Assembly: GCA_028284445.1 (NCBI GenBank)
Contig: JANQRS010000064.1
Span: 1-56,051, forward strand
Direction: 5' to 3'
From: Calditrichia bacterium
GTDB lineage: Bacteria > Calditrichota > Calditrichia > RBG-13-44-9 > J075
DNA: 56,051 nt
A program made the translations under genes and the position numbers. The stretch's first letter is position 1. The number at the start of each line of letters is the position of its first letter. The notes beneath the pieces are model-generated. The model searched no databases. It saw only the letters and a list, made by a program, of their open reading frames with translations, and had not been told where the DNA came from. Positions 24,433 to 34,600 of the stretch are shown piece by piece.

Positions 24433-27138
24433 ATGAGTCAAGAACGAACAACAAGCGACATCCCTAAAATTTATGAGCCAAAGGCTGTTGAGGCCCATTG
24501 GAATAAAACCTGGCAGGAAAACGGCAGCTATGATGCCACTGTCAACCCGAATCGCAAGCCTTATACAATTGTGATCCCGCCGCCAAATGTCACCTCTGTC
24601 CTGCACATTGGACACGCACTGAATAATACCATTCAGGATATTCTTACCCGTTTCTACCGGAAGAAAGGCTATGAGATGCTCTATCTCCCGGGAACCGATC
24701 ATGCCGGCATCGCTACTCAGGCAGTCGTTGAGAAGAACCTCAAAAAAGAAGAAAACCTGACACGCTACGATCTGGGCCGGGAAAAATTTGTTGAGCGGGT
24801 TTGGGCCTGGAAGGAAAAGAACGGCAACGCAATTATTCACCAGCTAAAGGAGATGGGCTGTTCCTGTGACTGGAAGCGCGAACGCTTCACGCGGGATGAA
24901 GCCTATTCGCATGCGGTTCTGGAAGTATTTATTCGCCTGTATGAGAAGGGTGACATCTATAAGGGACACCGGATCGTGAACTGGGATCCGGCTGCCGCCA
25001 CCGCACTTTCAGACGAAGAGGTTATTCACAAGGAGGTTCAGGGAAAGCTCTATCACATCCGCTATAAGCTGAAGGACAGTGACGACTTTATCTCCGTTGC
25101 AACAACCCGTCCGGAAACCCTTTTGGGTGACACCGGTGTTGCCATCGCCCCGGACGATGAAGAAAAGGCGCACCTGATCGGCAAGACCGTTATCATTCCG
25201 TTGGTCAATCGCGAGGTTAAGATTTTCAGCGATGAACATGTTGACAAGGATTTCGGTAGCGGCTTTGTAAAAGCAACGCCCGCTCACGACCCCAATGATT
25301 TTGATATGGGCAAGCGGAATGATCTTTCTCAGATCCTGATGCTCGACAAAGACGGTAAAATTCTGCCGGTCTGTCTGTTGGTTAAGGGCGACGAAGAAAC
25401 ACCGGAATTGCCGAATCCGGATTTTCTCGCCGGTCTGGACCGCTTTGAAGCACGCAAGAAAATCATTGTGGAGCTGAAAAAAATCGGGCAGATTGAAAAA
25501 ATTGAGGATTATACACACTCCGTTGGTCACAGCGAGCGAACCGATGTGCCGATTGAGCCATATCTTTCCAGTCAGTGGTTTGTCCGCATGAAAGATCTGG
25601 CAGCGCCTGCCCTGAAGGCCGTTGTTGACGGCACGGTTAAGCTTCACCCCGGCGACCGGTGGTACAAGACCTATATTCACTGGATGGAAAACATTCACGA
25701 TTGGTGCATTAGCCGCCAACTCTGGTGGGGACATCGCATACCAATTTATTATTGTAACGATACCGGGCGTATGGTTGCCAAACACACTCGCGAAGAGGCG
25801 ATAGAGGCGTTAGGGACAGAGAACATTCGCCAGGATGAAGACGTTATGGATACCTGGTTCTCTTCCTGGTTATGGCCCTTTGCAACGCTCGGCTGGCCGG
25901 AAAAGACTGAGGATCTTGCATATTTTTATCCGACACAGACATTGGTTACCGCGCCGGAAATCCTCTTCTTCTGGGTTGCCAGGATGATTATCAGTGGTTA
26001 CGAGTTTATGGGCGAAGCACCGTTTAAGGATGTCTACCTGCACGGCACCGTTCGCGACAATCAGGGCCGTAAAATGAGTAAGTCCCTGGGCAACGGGATC
26101 GACCCGCTGAATATTGTTGAAATCTACAGTGCTGATGCCCTCCGTTCAACCTTGATGATGCTTAGTTCGGAGGGTCAGGATATAAACCTGGCTGAATCTG
26201 ATTTTGAAATCGGCCGGAATTTCTCGAACAAAATCTGGAACTCTTATCGCTTCCTCGGTATGAATCTGGATGACATCTCGGACGATTATCAAGCTTATAG
26301 CGACAACTTCGAAGTCGCGGACAAGTGGATTCTCAGCCGACTGGACCGCACGATTCAGTCGGTTACCGGCTCGCTGGAAGCATTTCACATGAGCGATGCC
26401 TTTAAGGCGATTTATCACTTCTTCTGGGATGATTTCTGCGATTGGTATCTGGAATTAATCAAGGCACGGTTGTATGACGATGTTGATCCTGCTGGCCGCA
26501 AAACCGCTCAGACCGTTGCGACTTACGTCCTGAAACAATGTATGCACATGTTACATCCGGTGATCCCCTTCATTACGGAAGAAATCTGGCAGCGATTGAA
26601 GAATGATGATGAAGACGATCTGGTGAAGGCCGCCTGGCCGGAAGCGATTGGGCAAATCGATCAAGATGCTGAAACCGAGATGGCATTTGTTCAGGCTGTC
26701 ATTACCGGAATAAGAACTGCCCGCGGCGAGATGAATATTCCGCCGGCAGCACGCGCCAATTTGCTGTATCGCACAACGGAAAACAAAATATCCGGCATGC
26801 TGGAGGCCCATAGCACATATATTCAGAGCCTGGCCCGCATCGACAGCATCGTAGCGATAACCGACCAAAGCGATTTACAATCTGCTGCTGCAGTAGTAGT
26901 AAACGGAGCTGAATTGTTTATTCCGTTGGCCGGATTAATTGACGTCGAGCTCGAGAAGAAACGCCTCGACAAAGAAATCGGACGCCTGGAAAAGCAGGTT
27001 ACCGGTCTCGAGAAGAAACTCTCAAACGATAGTTTCCTGGCGAAAGCACCGGCTGAAGTAGTCGCCAAAGACAAGCAAAAACTGCATGACTTTGCAGAAA
27101 AACTTGGCAAGCTAAAACAGAATCTTGACCGCCTCTAA
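24433..27138 (+). CDS. valS: Valyl-tRNA synthetase
   Basis: This class I synthetase charges tRNA-Val. The HIGH motif (HIGH, 58-61) lies in the PPNVTSVLHIGHA context, and KMSKS is at 547-551. The editing domain lies between (about 190-340), and a tRNA-binding anticodon domain and a C-terminal coiled coil (about 835-900) follow. The ATG at 24433 has GGAAAG nearby; two GTG codons at 24418 and 24421 are less likely starts. Length is typical of the bacterial short ValRS (about 880-950). It is divergent from efp. Confidence 0.98.
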   Translation: MSQERTTSDIPKIYEPKAVEAHWNKTWQENGSYDATVNPNRKPYTIVIPPPNVTSVLHIGHALNNTIQDILTRFYRKKGYEMLYLPGTDHAGIATQAVVEKNLKKEENLTRYDLGREKFVERVWAWKEKNGNAIIHQLKEMGCSCDWKRERFTRDEAYSHAVLEVFIRLYEKGDIYKGHRIVNWDPAAATALSDEEVIHKEVQGKLYHIRYKLKDSDDFISVATTRPETLLGDTGVAIAPDDEEKAHLIGKTVIIPLVNREVKIFSDEHVDKDFGSGFVKATPAHDPNDFDMGKRNDLSQILMLDKDGKILPVCLLVKGDEETPELPNPDFLAGLDRFEARKKIIVELKKIGQIEKIEDYTHSVGHSERTDVPIEPYLSSQWFVRMKDLAAPALKAVVDGTVKLHPGDRWYKTYIHWMENIHDWCISRQLWWGHRIPIYYCNDTGRMVAKHTREEAIEALGTENIRQDEDVMDTWFSSWLWPFATLGWPEKTEDLAYFYPTQTLVTAPEILFFWVARMIISGYEFMGEAPFKDVYLHGTVRDNQGRKMSKSLGNGIDPLNIVEIYSADALRSTLMMLSSEGQDINLAESDFEIGRNFSNKIWNSYRFLGMNLDDISDDYQAYSDNFEVADKWILSRLDRTIQSVTGSLEAFHMSDAFKAIYHFFWDDFCDWYLELIKARLYDDVDPAGRKTAQTVATYVLKQCMHMLHPVIPFITEEIWQRLKNDDEDDLVKAAWPEAIGQIDQDAETEMAFVQAVITGIRTARGEMNIPPAARANLLYRTTENKISGMLEAHSTYIQSLARIDSIVAITDQSDLQSAAAVVVNGAELFIPLAGLIDVELEKKRLDKEIGRLEKQVTGLEKKLSNDSFLAKAPAEVVAKDKQKLHDFAEKLGKLKQNLDRL

Positions 27139-27145
27139 GTGGATT

Positions 27146-27191
27146 CCCGGCATCCGCTTTTCGCTCCGAAAAGCGGATGAACAATCCCGGG
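27146..27191 (+). terminator. Strong nested hairpin after valS
   Basis: A perfect 13-bp stem (27151-27163 with 27167-27179, 3-nt loop) lies inside a weaker CCCGG/CCGGG pair (27146-27150 with 27187-27191), nine bases after the valS stop codon. No U-tract follows, so it may act as an intergenic palindrome or an RNA stabiliser as well as a terminator. Confidence 0.6.
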
Positions 27192-27630
27192 AACCGAACA
27201 CACCAAATGTCGTTTCAAAATCAGGCCGGGCAAATCCTTATTTGTCCGACACTTATTACTAAATCTCGCACCTAATGTCCGTGATTCTTTTCAACGATTA
27301 TATAAGACATATGATGCAGGTTTCCGATGGATTTTGCGCTCGACTACAGAAATATTGATAAAAAAATCAAAAAATTATTATCTTTATACATACATCCCGA
27401 ATGATGAAACTGCTTTTCGTGAGTGGTTCCCACAAGACTGTGGTAGTTTCGCAGCCCTGCCTAGACCGGCATTGCCGACGACGATAGCGATAAGGAGTCT
27501 GCGAAAATATCAACTTAATTATTGATTCTGTTGTCTCAAAAATATTGATCGGCAGCAAGATTGTACCGGGTAGTTGATATTAACATGCAAATAGCGATAT
27601 AAATTCAAAAAGCAAGTAAGCGATATATTC
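27192..27630. other. Intergenic region valS to PEGA gene
   Basis: About 440 nt without a supported gene. Small open frames on both strands here lack a Shine-Dalgarno sequence or recognisable content. It contains the promoter listed at 27574-27603, and a GC-richer patch around 27440-27500 of unknown meaning. Confidence 0.6.
27574..27603 (+). promoter_or_regulatory. Sigma-70 promoter for the PEGA gene
   Basis: TTGATA (27574-27579) and TATAAA (27598-27603) are separated by 18 nt and lie about 28 nt before the start codon. This gives a very short leader of about 20 nt. Both hexamers match consensus at five of six positions. Confidence 0.6.
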
Positions 27631-29592
27631 ATGATGCAAGTGAAAACATCATTAAGCGATAGAGAACTTCAGAAGATAAAAGTGGAAGAATTTGAGTCGT
27701 TTTTCGACGAAACGCCGGATTATCTTCCCTATTTGAATCATCTTGGCGAACTAAAGTGGATGACTGAAGAAGAGGCCGACCAGCAGCACGAGTTTTTCGA
27801 GTATGATGAAAGTCCTATTCGCTCCCTCAAAAAGAAACTCAAATTTCGCAGAAATCCTTCGTACGACAAGCTTCCGGCTGAAGAGCGCGAGCTAAGGCTA
27901 CAGTTTCGCAAATACCTTGAGGAAACCTACTATGGCCGGCTTCGTTCAGAGACCGCCAGTTCAATGCCAAGAGTATTTTCTCGCGAACTATCTGCGGAAG
28001 AGATTGACCACATTCCAGTGACGCTCGCTGTTTTCGAGCAGGTATCCTGGGGTAAATCTATCACTGCCGTCTTTGCAATCTTATTGGTGCTGGGCGGCGT
28101 TCTTGCATGGTCGCTACTATCAACGGAAGCTGCCCCGACCGGCAACATGCTGGTAAACACCAATATCGAAGGTGCACGGGTTTTCGTCGACGGTGTTCAG
28201 CTGGGATACTCTGATCGGCTTATTGCCCAAATTGAGCCCGGCACACGACGCATCTCCGTGGCAAAAGCAGGGTTTTCTGCTGTACCGCCGTTTATCAATG
28301 CCGATATCCTGGCAGACACAACAACGGAAGTGAAATTTCGCCTGACGCCGATCAGCTCTACCCGCAATGGCTACGTCATCATCCAGTCATCGCATTCAGA
28401 TTCGAAGATTTTCGTCAACAATGACTTTTACGGCACGCTGAGCGATCAACCGGTGCTCGCTTTACCGGAAGGTGATCACCGCATTCTAATCGAGAAGTCC
28501 GGCTTTCAATCAAGTCCGCGTGAGCAGAACCTGTCGGTTGTTCCGGGGGATACGCAAATTGTTTCCTTCAACTTGGTGCGTGCAAGGCGAGCAACGAACG
28601 CGGCAAGTGGTACTTCAACCAGGGCAGCCAGGAGCACCGGCATCGGATCACTTGATATCAGCTCCAATATTCATGGCGGGCGGATAATTCTCAACGGCGA
28701 AGATACCGGTAAGCAAGCAGACTATATATTCAGCAATGTACAACTGGGCACCTACCGCGTGCAGGTCGAACGTGAAGGCTACCGCAGCGTTCCGGCAGAA
28801 AAGGTGGTTACCTTAACAGCGGATGCCACAAATGCTGATCTATCGTTCAAATTGATCAAAGAATTCCAACAAGTATCGATCACCACTTCCCCGGCCGAAG
28901 GTCAAATTTTTGTCGATGGCGAATTGGTTGGAAAAGGTATGGTGGATACCAACCTAAAGCTTGGTAAGCATGAAGTGACCTTTGGTGATTTGGAAGGCTA
29001 CCGCCGCCCCGGCAAGCGAACCATCAACGTGGATGATTATTCGCCGGTATCTTTGAAGGTTCATTACGCGCCGATCGTCGCGCTCTCATCAAATGTCGAT
29101 GGACAAGGCAATCTCAAGAACAGCGGCTTGAATGCAACCAGCGGCTATAGCTTCAGCAATCGCGGTTTTACACCGAGCAATGAGGCCGGACCGGAAATCC
29201 AATACAAAGAAGAACTCGACGACTATTTCTGGAAGCTCGGATATGCCTTCCCCTACCGTAATCCGAAGGGGAACGACGCACTGCAATTTTCTTTCTCTTT
29301 GCCGCGCGATATGAAAGCATCTCCGAAGTATATTCTGCGTTTACATGCAGCTGCTTCCAAGGAAAAATATCCATTGACGCTCTCCGGCACTATTGATGTT
29401 AAGATAAAACTGAATGGTAAAATCCTGACATACTATTATCAGCCGAAATTCCTTGAAGACCTGCAGTCGATGGAAAAAATCGATTGGGATATCACCAATT
29501 TCGTCAAGCCCGGATTAAACTCCATTGTGATATCGACAACGGATAAGAACAATACTTATTACTTTGTGAAGAAAGTGGAAGTGTTAAACTAG
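27631..29592 (+). CDS. Single-span membrane protein with PEGA repeats
   Basis: This 653-residue protein has a charged cytosolic N-terminal region of about 140 residues with no motif I recognise. One transmembrane helix (about 143-163) is followed by about four PEGA-type beta repeats (about 170-235, 250-315, 345-405, 415-475; typical are ARVFVDGVQLGY and GQIFVDGELVGKG), then a C-terminal beta-sandwich of about 150 residues (500-653). PEGA domains are surface modules thought to hold wall or S-layer interactions. Topology suggests inside-to-outside signalling or anchoring. Its own promoter and the hairpins on both sides make it likely monocistronic. Confidence 0.8.
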   Translation: MMQVKTSLSDRELQKIKVEEFESFFDETPDYLPYLNHLGELKWMTEEEADQQHEFFEYDESPIRSLKKKLKFRRNPSYDKLPAEERELRLQFRKYLEETYYGRLRSETASSMPRVFSRELSAEEIDHIPVTLAVFEQVSWGKSITAVFAILLVLGGVLAWSLLSTEAAPTGNMLVNTNIEGARVFVDGVQLGYSDRLIAQIEPGTRRISVAKAGFSAVPPFINADILADTTTEVKFRLTPISSTRNGYVIIQSSHSDSKIFVNNDFYGTLSDQPVLALPEGDHRILIEKSGFQSSPREQNLSVVPGDTQIVSFNLVRARRATNAASGTSTRAARSTGIGSLDISSNIHGGRIILNGEDTGKQADYIFSNVQLGTYRVQVEREGYRSVPAEKVVTLTADATNADLSFKLIKEFQQVSITTSPAEGQIFVDGELVGKGMVDTNLKLGKHEVTFGDLEGYRRPGKRTINVDDYSPVSLKVHYAPIVALSSNVDGQGNLKNSGLNATSGYSFSNRGFTPSNEAGPEIQYKEELDDYFWKLGYAFPYRNPKGNDALQFSFSLPRDMKASPKYILRLHAAASKEKYPLTLSGTIDVKIKLNGKILTYYYQPKFLEDLQSMEKIDWDITNFVKPGLNSIVISTTDKNNTYYFVKKVEVLN

Positions 29593-29619
29593 CCATTGAC
29601 CGCAGTCGGCGATTATTCG

Positions 29620-29663
29620 ACGTCCCCCTTAATTTCCCTGCGAAGCGGAATTAAGGGGGATGT
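29620..29663. repeat. Palindromic repeat, ACATCCCC family, copy 2
   Basis: Arms of about 17 bp (CGTCCCCCTTAATTTCC against GGAATTAAGGGGGATG, one indel) lie just after the PEGA stop codon. Ends and loop style match the copies at 18511 and 49184. Confidence 0.85.
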
Positions 29664-29729
29664 TTGTTTTGAGGCTTTTTTGGCGAAAAACGTTCCTTTT
29701 ACAAGAATTCCATATTACATTTTTCAACT

Positions 29730-31085
29730 ATGGACCTTTTTTCTCAAGATTTACCCGGCCAAGAAGGAAACAGGAAAAATGTTCCCCTGGCAGAACGACG
29801 GCGGCCGAAACGTATCGCCGATATCATCGGTCACCAAAATGTCATCGGACCCAATACGCCGCTAAGGGAAGCACTTCGTCAGAACAAGCTTAGCTCGATT
29901 ATTTTGTGGGGCCCGCCCGGGGTCGGCAAAACCACGCTGGCTCGCGCAATTGCCAATGAGATTGAAGGTGATTTCGAGGCGATCAGCGCTGTGACCAGTG
30001 GCGTTGCCGATATCCGCAAGACCATTCAAAAAGCACGCAACAATCAGAAATATTTCAGCAAAAGCACGATTCTCTTTATAGACGAGATCCACCGCTTTAA
30101 TAAGGCGCAGCAGGATGCCCTTTTACATGTCGTAGAAGACGGTACTATTATATTGGTCGGCGCTACCACGGAGAATCCGTCTTTCGAGGTCATCGCACCG
30201 CTGCTTTCACGCTGCCAGGTTTATCAATTACAGCCACTTGGCAAGGAAGATATTCGCACCATTATCGAAGAAGCTATTAAAAATGATCCTGCACTATTTG
30301 AGATGCAAATTAAGATCAAGGATTGGGAACCGTTGTATATTCTCGCCAATGGTGACGCCAGGAGGGCATTGAACACCCTGGAGAGAGCTGCAGACCTGGT
30401 CCGGGACAATTCCGAGAAACCGGTTCTGGATGCCGCACTATTTGAGCGTGCGGCGCAGCAAAAAGTGTTGTATTATGATAAATCCGGCGAATATCACTAC
30501 GATCTGATCTCGGCTTTCATAAAGAGCCTGCGCGGTAGCGATCCGGACGCAGCCATTTACTGGATGGCACGCATGCTCAGCGCCGGCGAAGATCCTAAAT
30601 TTATCGCACGCCGTCTGTTGATATTGGCGTCTGAGGATATCGGTAATGCCGATCCCGATGCCTTGACCATTGCTACCAGTTGCTTTACCGCTGTCACGTA
30701 CATCGGTATGCCCGAATGTCAGATCATTCTTAGCCAGACGGCTGCCTATTTAGCTGCTGCCCCAAAGAGTAATTCGTCCTATGTCGCAATTGCAAAAGCT
30801 CTTGAAGATGTCAGAAAAATGCCGGATATTCAGGTGCCTCTTCGTTTACGAAATGCGCCAACCGGCCTGATGAAACAGTTGAACTATGGGAAGGATTACC
30901 TATATGCCCATAACCACGAGGGTCATTTTGTAAAAGAATTGTATCTTCCCGAATCACTTCAGGAAAAGGTCTATTACAATCCATCATCAATGGGCAAGGA
31001 AAAAAGCATCAGGCAGCGACTGCAAAAATTGTGGGCCGATTTGAAGAACTACTCATCGGAAAAAGAGAACGGAGATAGTCATTAA
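29730..31085 (+). CDS. rarA: Replication-associated recombination protein A (AAA+ ATPase)
   Basis: This 451-residue protein starts with the family-typical PLAERRRPKRIADIIGHQ. The Walker A motif GPPGVGKTT is at 61-69, the Walker B is in ILFIDEIHRF (about 112-121), and the sensor is in ATTENPSF. The C-terminal MgsA tetramerisation domain includes KNDPALFEM, YHYDLISAFIKS and APKSNSSYVAI. RarA acts on stalled replication forks with SSB. The length is normal. Confidence 0.97.
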   Translation: MDLFSQDLPGQEGNRKNVPLAERRRPKRIADIIGHQNVIGPNTPLREALRQNKLSSIILWGPPGVGKTTLARAIANEIEGDFEAISAVTSGVADIRKTIQKARNNQKYFSKSTILFIDEIHRFNKAQQDALLHVVEDGTIILVGATTENPSFEVIAPLLSRCQVYQLQPLGKEDIRTIIEEAIKNDPALFEMQIKIKDWEPLYILANGDARRALNTLERAADLVRDNSEKPVLDAALFERAAQQKVLYYDKSGEYHYDLISAFIKSLRGSDPDAAIYWMARMLSAGEDPKFIARRLLILASEDIGNADPDALTIATSCFTAVTYIGMPECQIILSQTAAYLAAAPKSNSSYVAIAKALEDVRKMPDIQVPLRLRNAPTGLMKQLNYGKDYLYAHNHEGHFVKELYLPESLQEKVYYNPSSMGKEKSIRQRLQKLWADLKNYSSEKENGDSH

Positions 31086-31113
31086 AGAAAAAATTACAAG
31101 TTACCTGATCAAA

Positions 31114-31575
31114 ATGAAGACGGACCGGGTAGTCCGTCGCCTGGAACGGGCGATGAGCTTTCCGATCGAAGCGACATCCGTTCGCAAAGTCCTGGTCATT
31201 TTGCCACGCAATCTGGAAATGCTGGATCGCGCTTCCAAGTTTGTTCAACTATTGCGGAAATCCTATCCAAAATGGCGAGTTGAGTTATTTGATGTAGACA
31301 AGCTGAGTAAAGATGAACTGAATCCGGTTAGCTTGCCTCGTCCGGAAATCCTCGCGAAACTCAAGAATGCTCAGTATCATTTTGTGCTGGATCTAAATGA
31401 TAACTTCGATCAAATATCCTCATATATTGCCTTAATGACCGAAGCAACCTACCGGCTTCATTTTCGTGGAGAGAACAGCGGCTATTACAACATTGTTTAT
31501 CAGCCCAAGCATATTGAAGGCAGCCCCCTTCACTATGAGCCACTCCTCGATTATTTGCAAAAGCTCTTTGTATAA
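31114..31575 (+). CDS. Small alpha/beta protein, glycosyltransferase-9-like
   Basis: This 153-residue protein has a single Rossmann-like half (VRKVLVILPRNLEML, then FVLDLNDNFD and AATYRLHF-like strands). That is reminiscent of one domain of heptosyltransferase-type GT9 proteins or of a DUF6913-like family in FCB bacteria. It is too short for a full GT. The frame stays open upstream to rarA, so a non-ATG start between 31086 and 31114 is possible. It lies 28 nt after rarA and is probably co-transcribed. Function unknown. Confidence 0.6.
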   Translation: MKTDRVVRRLERAMSFPIEATSVRKVLVILPRNLEMLDRASKFVQLLRKSYPKWRVELFDVDKLSKDELNPVSLPRPEILAKLKNAQYHFVLDLNDNFDQISSYIALMTEATYRLHFRGENSGYYNIVYQPKHIEGSPLHYEPLLDYLQKLFV

Positions 31576-31578
31576 GCA

Positions 31579-31609
31579 AAAGCCGATGACCTCTTGGCTC
31601 ATCGGCTTT
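31579..31609. terminator. Bidirectional terminator between convergent genes
   Basis: A perfect 11-bp stem (AAAGCCGATGA at 31579-31589 with TCATCGGCTTT at 31599-31609) with a 9-nt loop lies immediately after the plus-strand stop codon. It lies between that gene and the end of the minus-strand RHS gene. T/A-rich ends on both sides suit termination in both directions. Confidence 0.8.
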
Positions 31610-31679
31610 CGGAAAATAGATTAATATGACCGCAGACCAACGCCCTGGGGGAGAAACGACGCGGCCTGCGGCCATAGGA

Positions 31680-34600
31680 TCAATCGGAATACGTCATACG
31701 GCCTATCAGATCATTGCCATAAATATTCCAATAGATCAGCTCTCCCGATGCGCTAAACACACCGAGAATTTTGCCTTCATCAAGTAAATAGTATTCAGCA
31801 GGCTCCTCGCCCACTTTCTTGTAAATTCGCTGCCCGGCAGCATTGTACCGATAGTGAACCACTCTGCCGTCAGAAAGTGTGAGCTGGATAGGCAGCTGCC
31901 GCTCATCATAGCTAAACAAATACTTCGGCTGATTATCTGCATCTTGTACTTCAACGATATTACCGTTGGCATCGTAAGAGAAAGTACTGCTCTCTGCATC
32001 CCAACCGATGGTCTCTTCAATGCCGTCTTCCACCACACTGAGGCGATTATTGGCTGAGTAGCTATAGCTCAGGTCATCGATAATTGAGCCGTCCTCATCG
32101 CGCCGCTCGAGGGATAGAAGATTACCATTGCCATCATATGCCAGGTTTTTCAACCCGAAGCGATTCGAAGGTATCCATTTCCTGACCTCATGTGAATAGT
32201 CCGCTTGAAGCAAACGATTCAGCTCGTCATACTGGAAGTCATATTTGTATTTGGTCTGATTGCTTAATCCGGATGCCTGATTATAAAATGTCGCCGTTTC
32301 AATATTGCCATTGGCCAGATAATCGTATTGGGCGGCAAAAGGCTTGTTGGTACGATTGATATTGTTTATGTCGCTAACCCAACCACGAATATGATAATCG
32401 TAGGTTTGCTGCTCACGCCAGGTATCTGTATCGTATTCAAACACGGCAATTTCGCTGACCGTTCCATCCGGATTGTATTGGTAGCTGGCATCCCGCAGGA
32501 GGGACTGAGGCTCGCCGCTATATTCAACGCTGGTGGTCACATCAGATAAGGCGCCCATTTCGTTATATGTATAATAATGATAGAAAGTGTGGTCGCCATA
32601 GTATGCACCGGTTTCAGTCAGTTTGTTCTGCCGGTTATATTGATATGTCAAAAAGGCGCGATCAAAATCTTCATTGACAATCGTCTTCTCAACAATTCGC
32701 CCGGCGGCATCATAGCTGTAGAAAACGCCCTGCCAAGATCCGTTTGAGAGGTAGGCAACTGCGGAAAGGCGTCCCTGCAGGTGGCGTTGCTCAGCGGGAA
32801 AGTCCACGACGTCAAACAACGAGAAAGGAAATGTCGTTGCGTCAACAGCCCGGTCATAGACCTGAAAGCGCTGCCAGTTTCCGGTATTCTCTTCCCAGCT
32901 ATGCATCGCATTGGCATCCCAAACTGCGATTTTGCCGGCATATTCACCGCTAGCCGTCGGGCGATTGGCAAAATCGTAGCTATTGAAGGAAAATTTAGAC
33001 TCAGCTCTTTGGCGGGCGTCTTGTTGAAAGCGCAGGTTGCCGTTTCGATCATAAACCCGTTGCCGCTCCCCGGCATCCGGCGTGATTGAATGCGTCTGCT
33101 GCCCAAGTGCATTGTACTGATAACTGATCTTCCAGTCATCGGCCGTGCCGACCGGTGGATCAAACCAATTCGGCGTTCTAACCGCCAGTAGGCGGCCGGC
33201 AATGTCGTATTCGAAGTGGGTATCGACATACCCATCGTTATCTCTGCGCAGACAAATTTCATTGTCGAGTTCATCGCGAAACACAATGACTTCCTGACCG
33301 TTCTCATTGAAGCTGGTGTTTTTTCTTAACGTGCCTGCCGGATAATATCCACCATTAATGGGATCTTCCAGCTCGTCAGTTTCATTGTTGTCGTAATGGA
33401 ATTGATGAAACTGCCCAAGCGCCTGATCGTGATAGCTTTGACCAGGGGCATGGAAACTTTCTTTGCGCTGCAATGGATCCTGGAGATAACGAGTCTCGCT
33501 GAAAGGAAAGCCACCGGCATCTGCGCCCGGACCGCCTTTGCTGTAATAGTCACTTGCCGTGCGGTCATAATCCGCATTAAAACCAAGATCGCTATCTTCC
33601 CGGAAAGACTTCCAGGACCGGTATTCCCTGCCCTGACCGTCGTATTCGTTTGCTCGAACGTCAACTTCATTGCCCAGCAGTCGCCGGGTTTGCACCTGGC
33701 GTCCAAGGCCGTCGTAGTAAGCCCGGGTTTTGCCATATGCAGTCTCTGCCTGCCAGGCAGTTGTCTCGATATAATTCGGTGAGTCAGCATCAAATTCACC
33801 GCCGGCATCAGACCAAACATAATCGATTTGTCCATTCAATTGTCCCAGCGAATTCGTGGTGCTGATCAGACGGCCAAACTCATCAAAGCCGAAGGTCTCT
33901 ACCTCAGCGCCGTGCCCGGCCGAACTGTTCACCTGCAGCAACTCGCCATCAATTGTCTGTGTAGACATCAATGCATCGGCAGGATAAAAACGCATATCAT
34001 CCCAATAACAGGACATTTGATCATCGCCGTAATTTCTCGCGACGGCCATCACTTCGACCAAACCGCTCGCCGTAGAAAGATCGAGCCGGGTCTCCAGCAA
34101 TTGCCAGCCTCCGGCGTCTGCATCGTAGTGCGCTTTTCCGGGATAATGCCAACCATCTTCATCCCGATACTTAAGTTCGATATTGATATCCATTTCTTCG
34201 CAGGCAACTGCCGCCTTTACCCAGGCGGAGAAGAGATAGGTCCGTGAATCGTCGAGATCATCAGCAGAAAAGGTCTTCCAAATGGCATAGTCGTCCTTGC
34301 CATTGGAAACCGTATGAGCGTTTACACGCCAAGCTTTTTTACCGCTGAATACTGTGCCCGTCTCAACGCCTTGATTATTGGCAGCCGTCACCTTCCAGCC
34401 ACTTTCATCATCCGTTTCAAAATGCTGAAAGGCCACCTCGTCTTGAGCCGCATTCTGGATAAAGGCAGCCGGAAATCGCCCCTCGTCTTGCCAGATATAG
34501 ACGGCGGGCGTCCCCATGGCATCCGATACGGCAACGATATTGCCAAATGCATCATATGCATCGGCTGTCTCAAACACAGCATAGCGATCATCAAATCTAA

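Noticed and set aside
27334..27525. 63-residue plus-strand frame in the valS-PEGA gap.
   Set aside because: No Shine-Dalgarno, unusual composition and no recognisable domain.
31361..31675. 104-residue minus-strand frame after the RHS stop, considered as a frameshifted RHS tail.
   Set aside because: It contains no RHS-core or toxin motif and runs through the bidirectional terminator and antisense to the small plus-strand gene.
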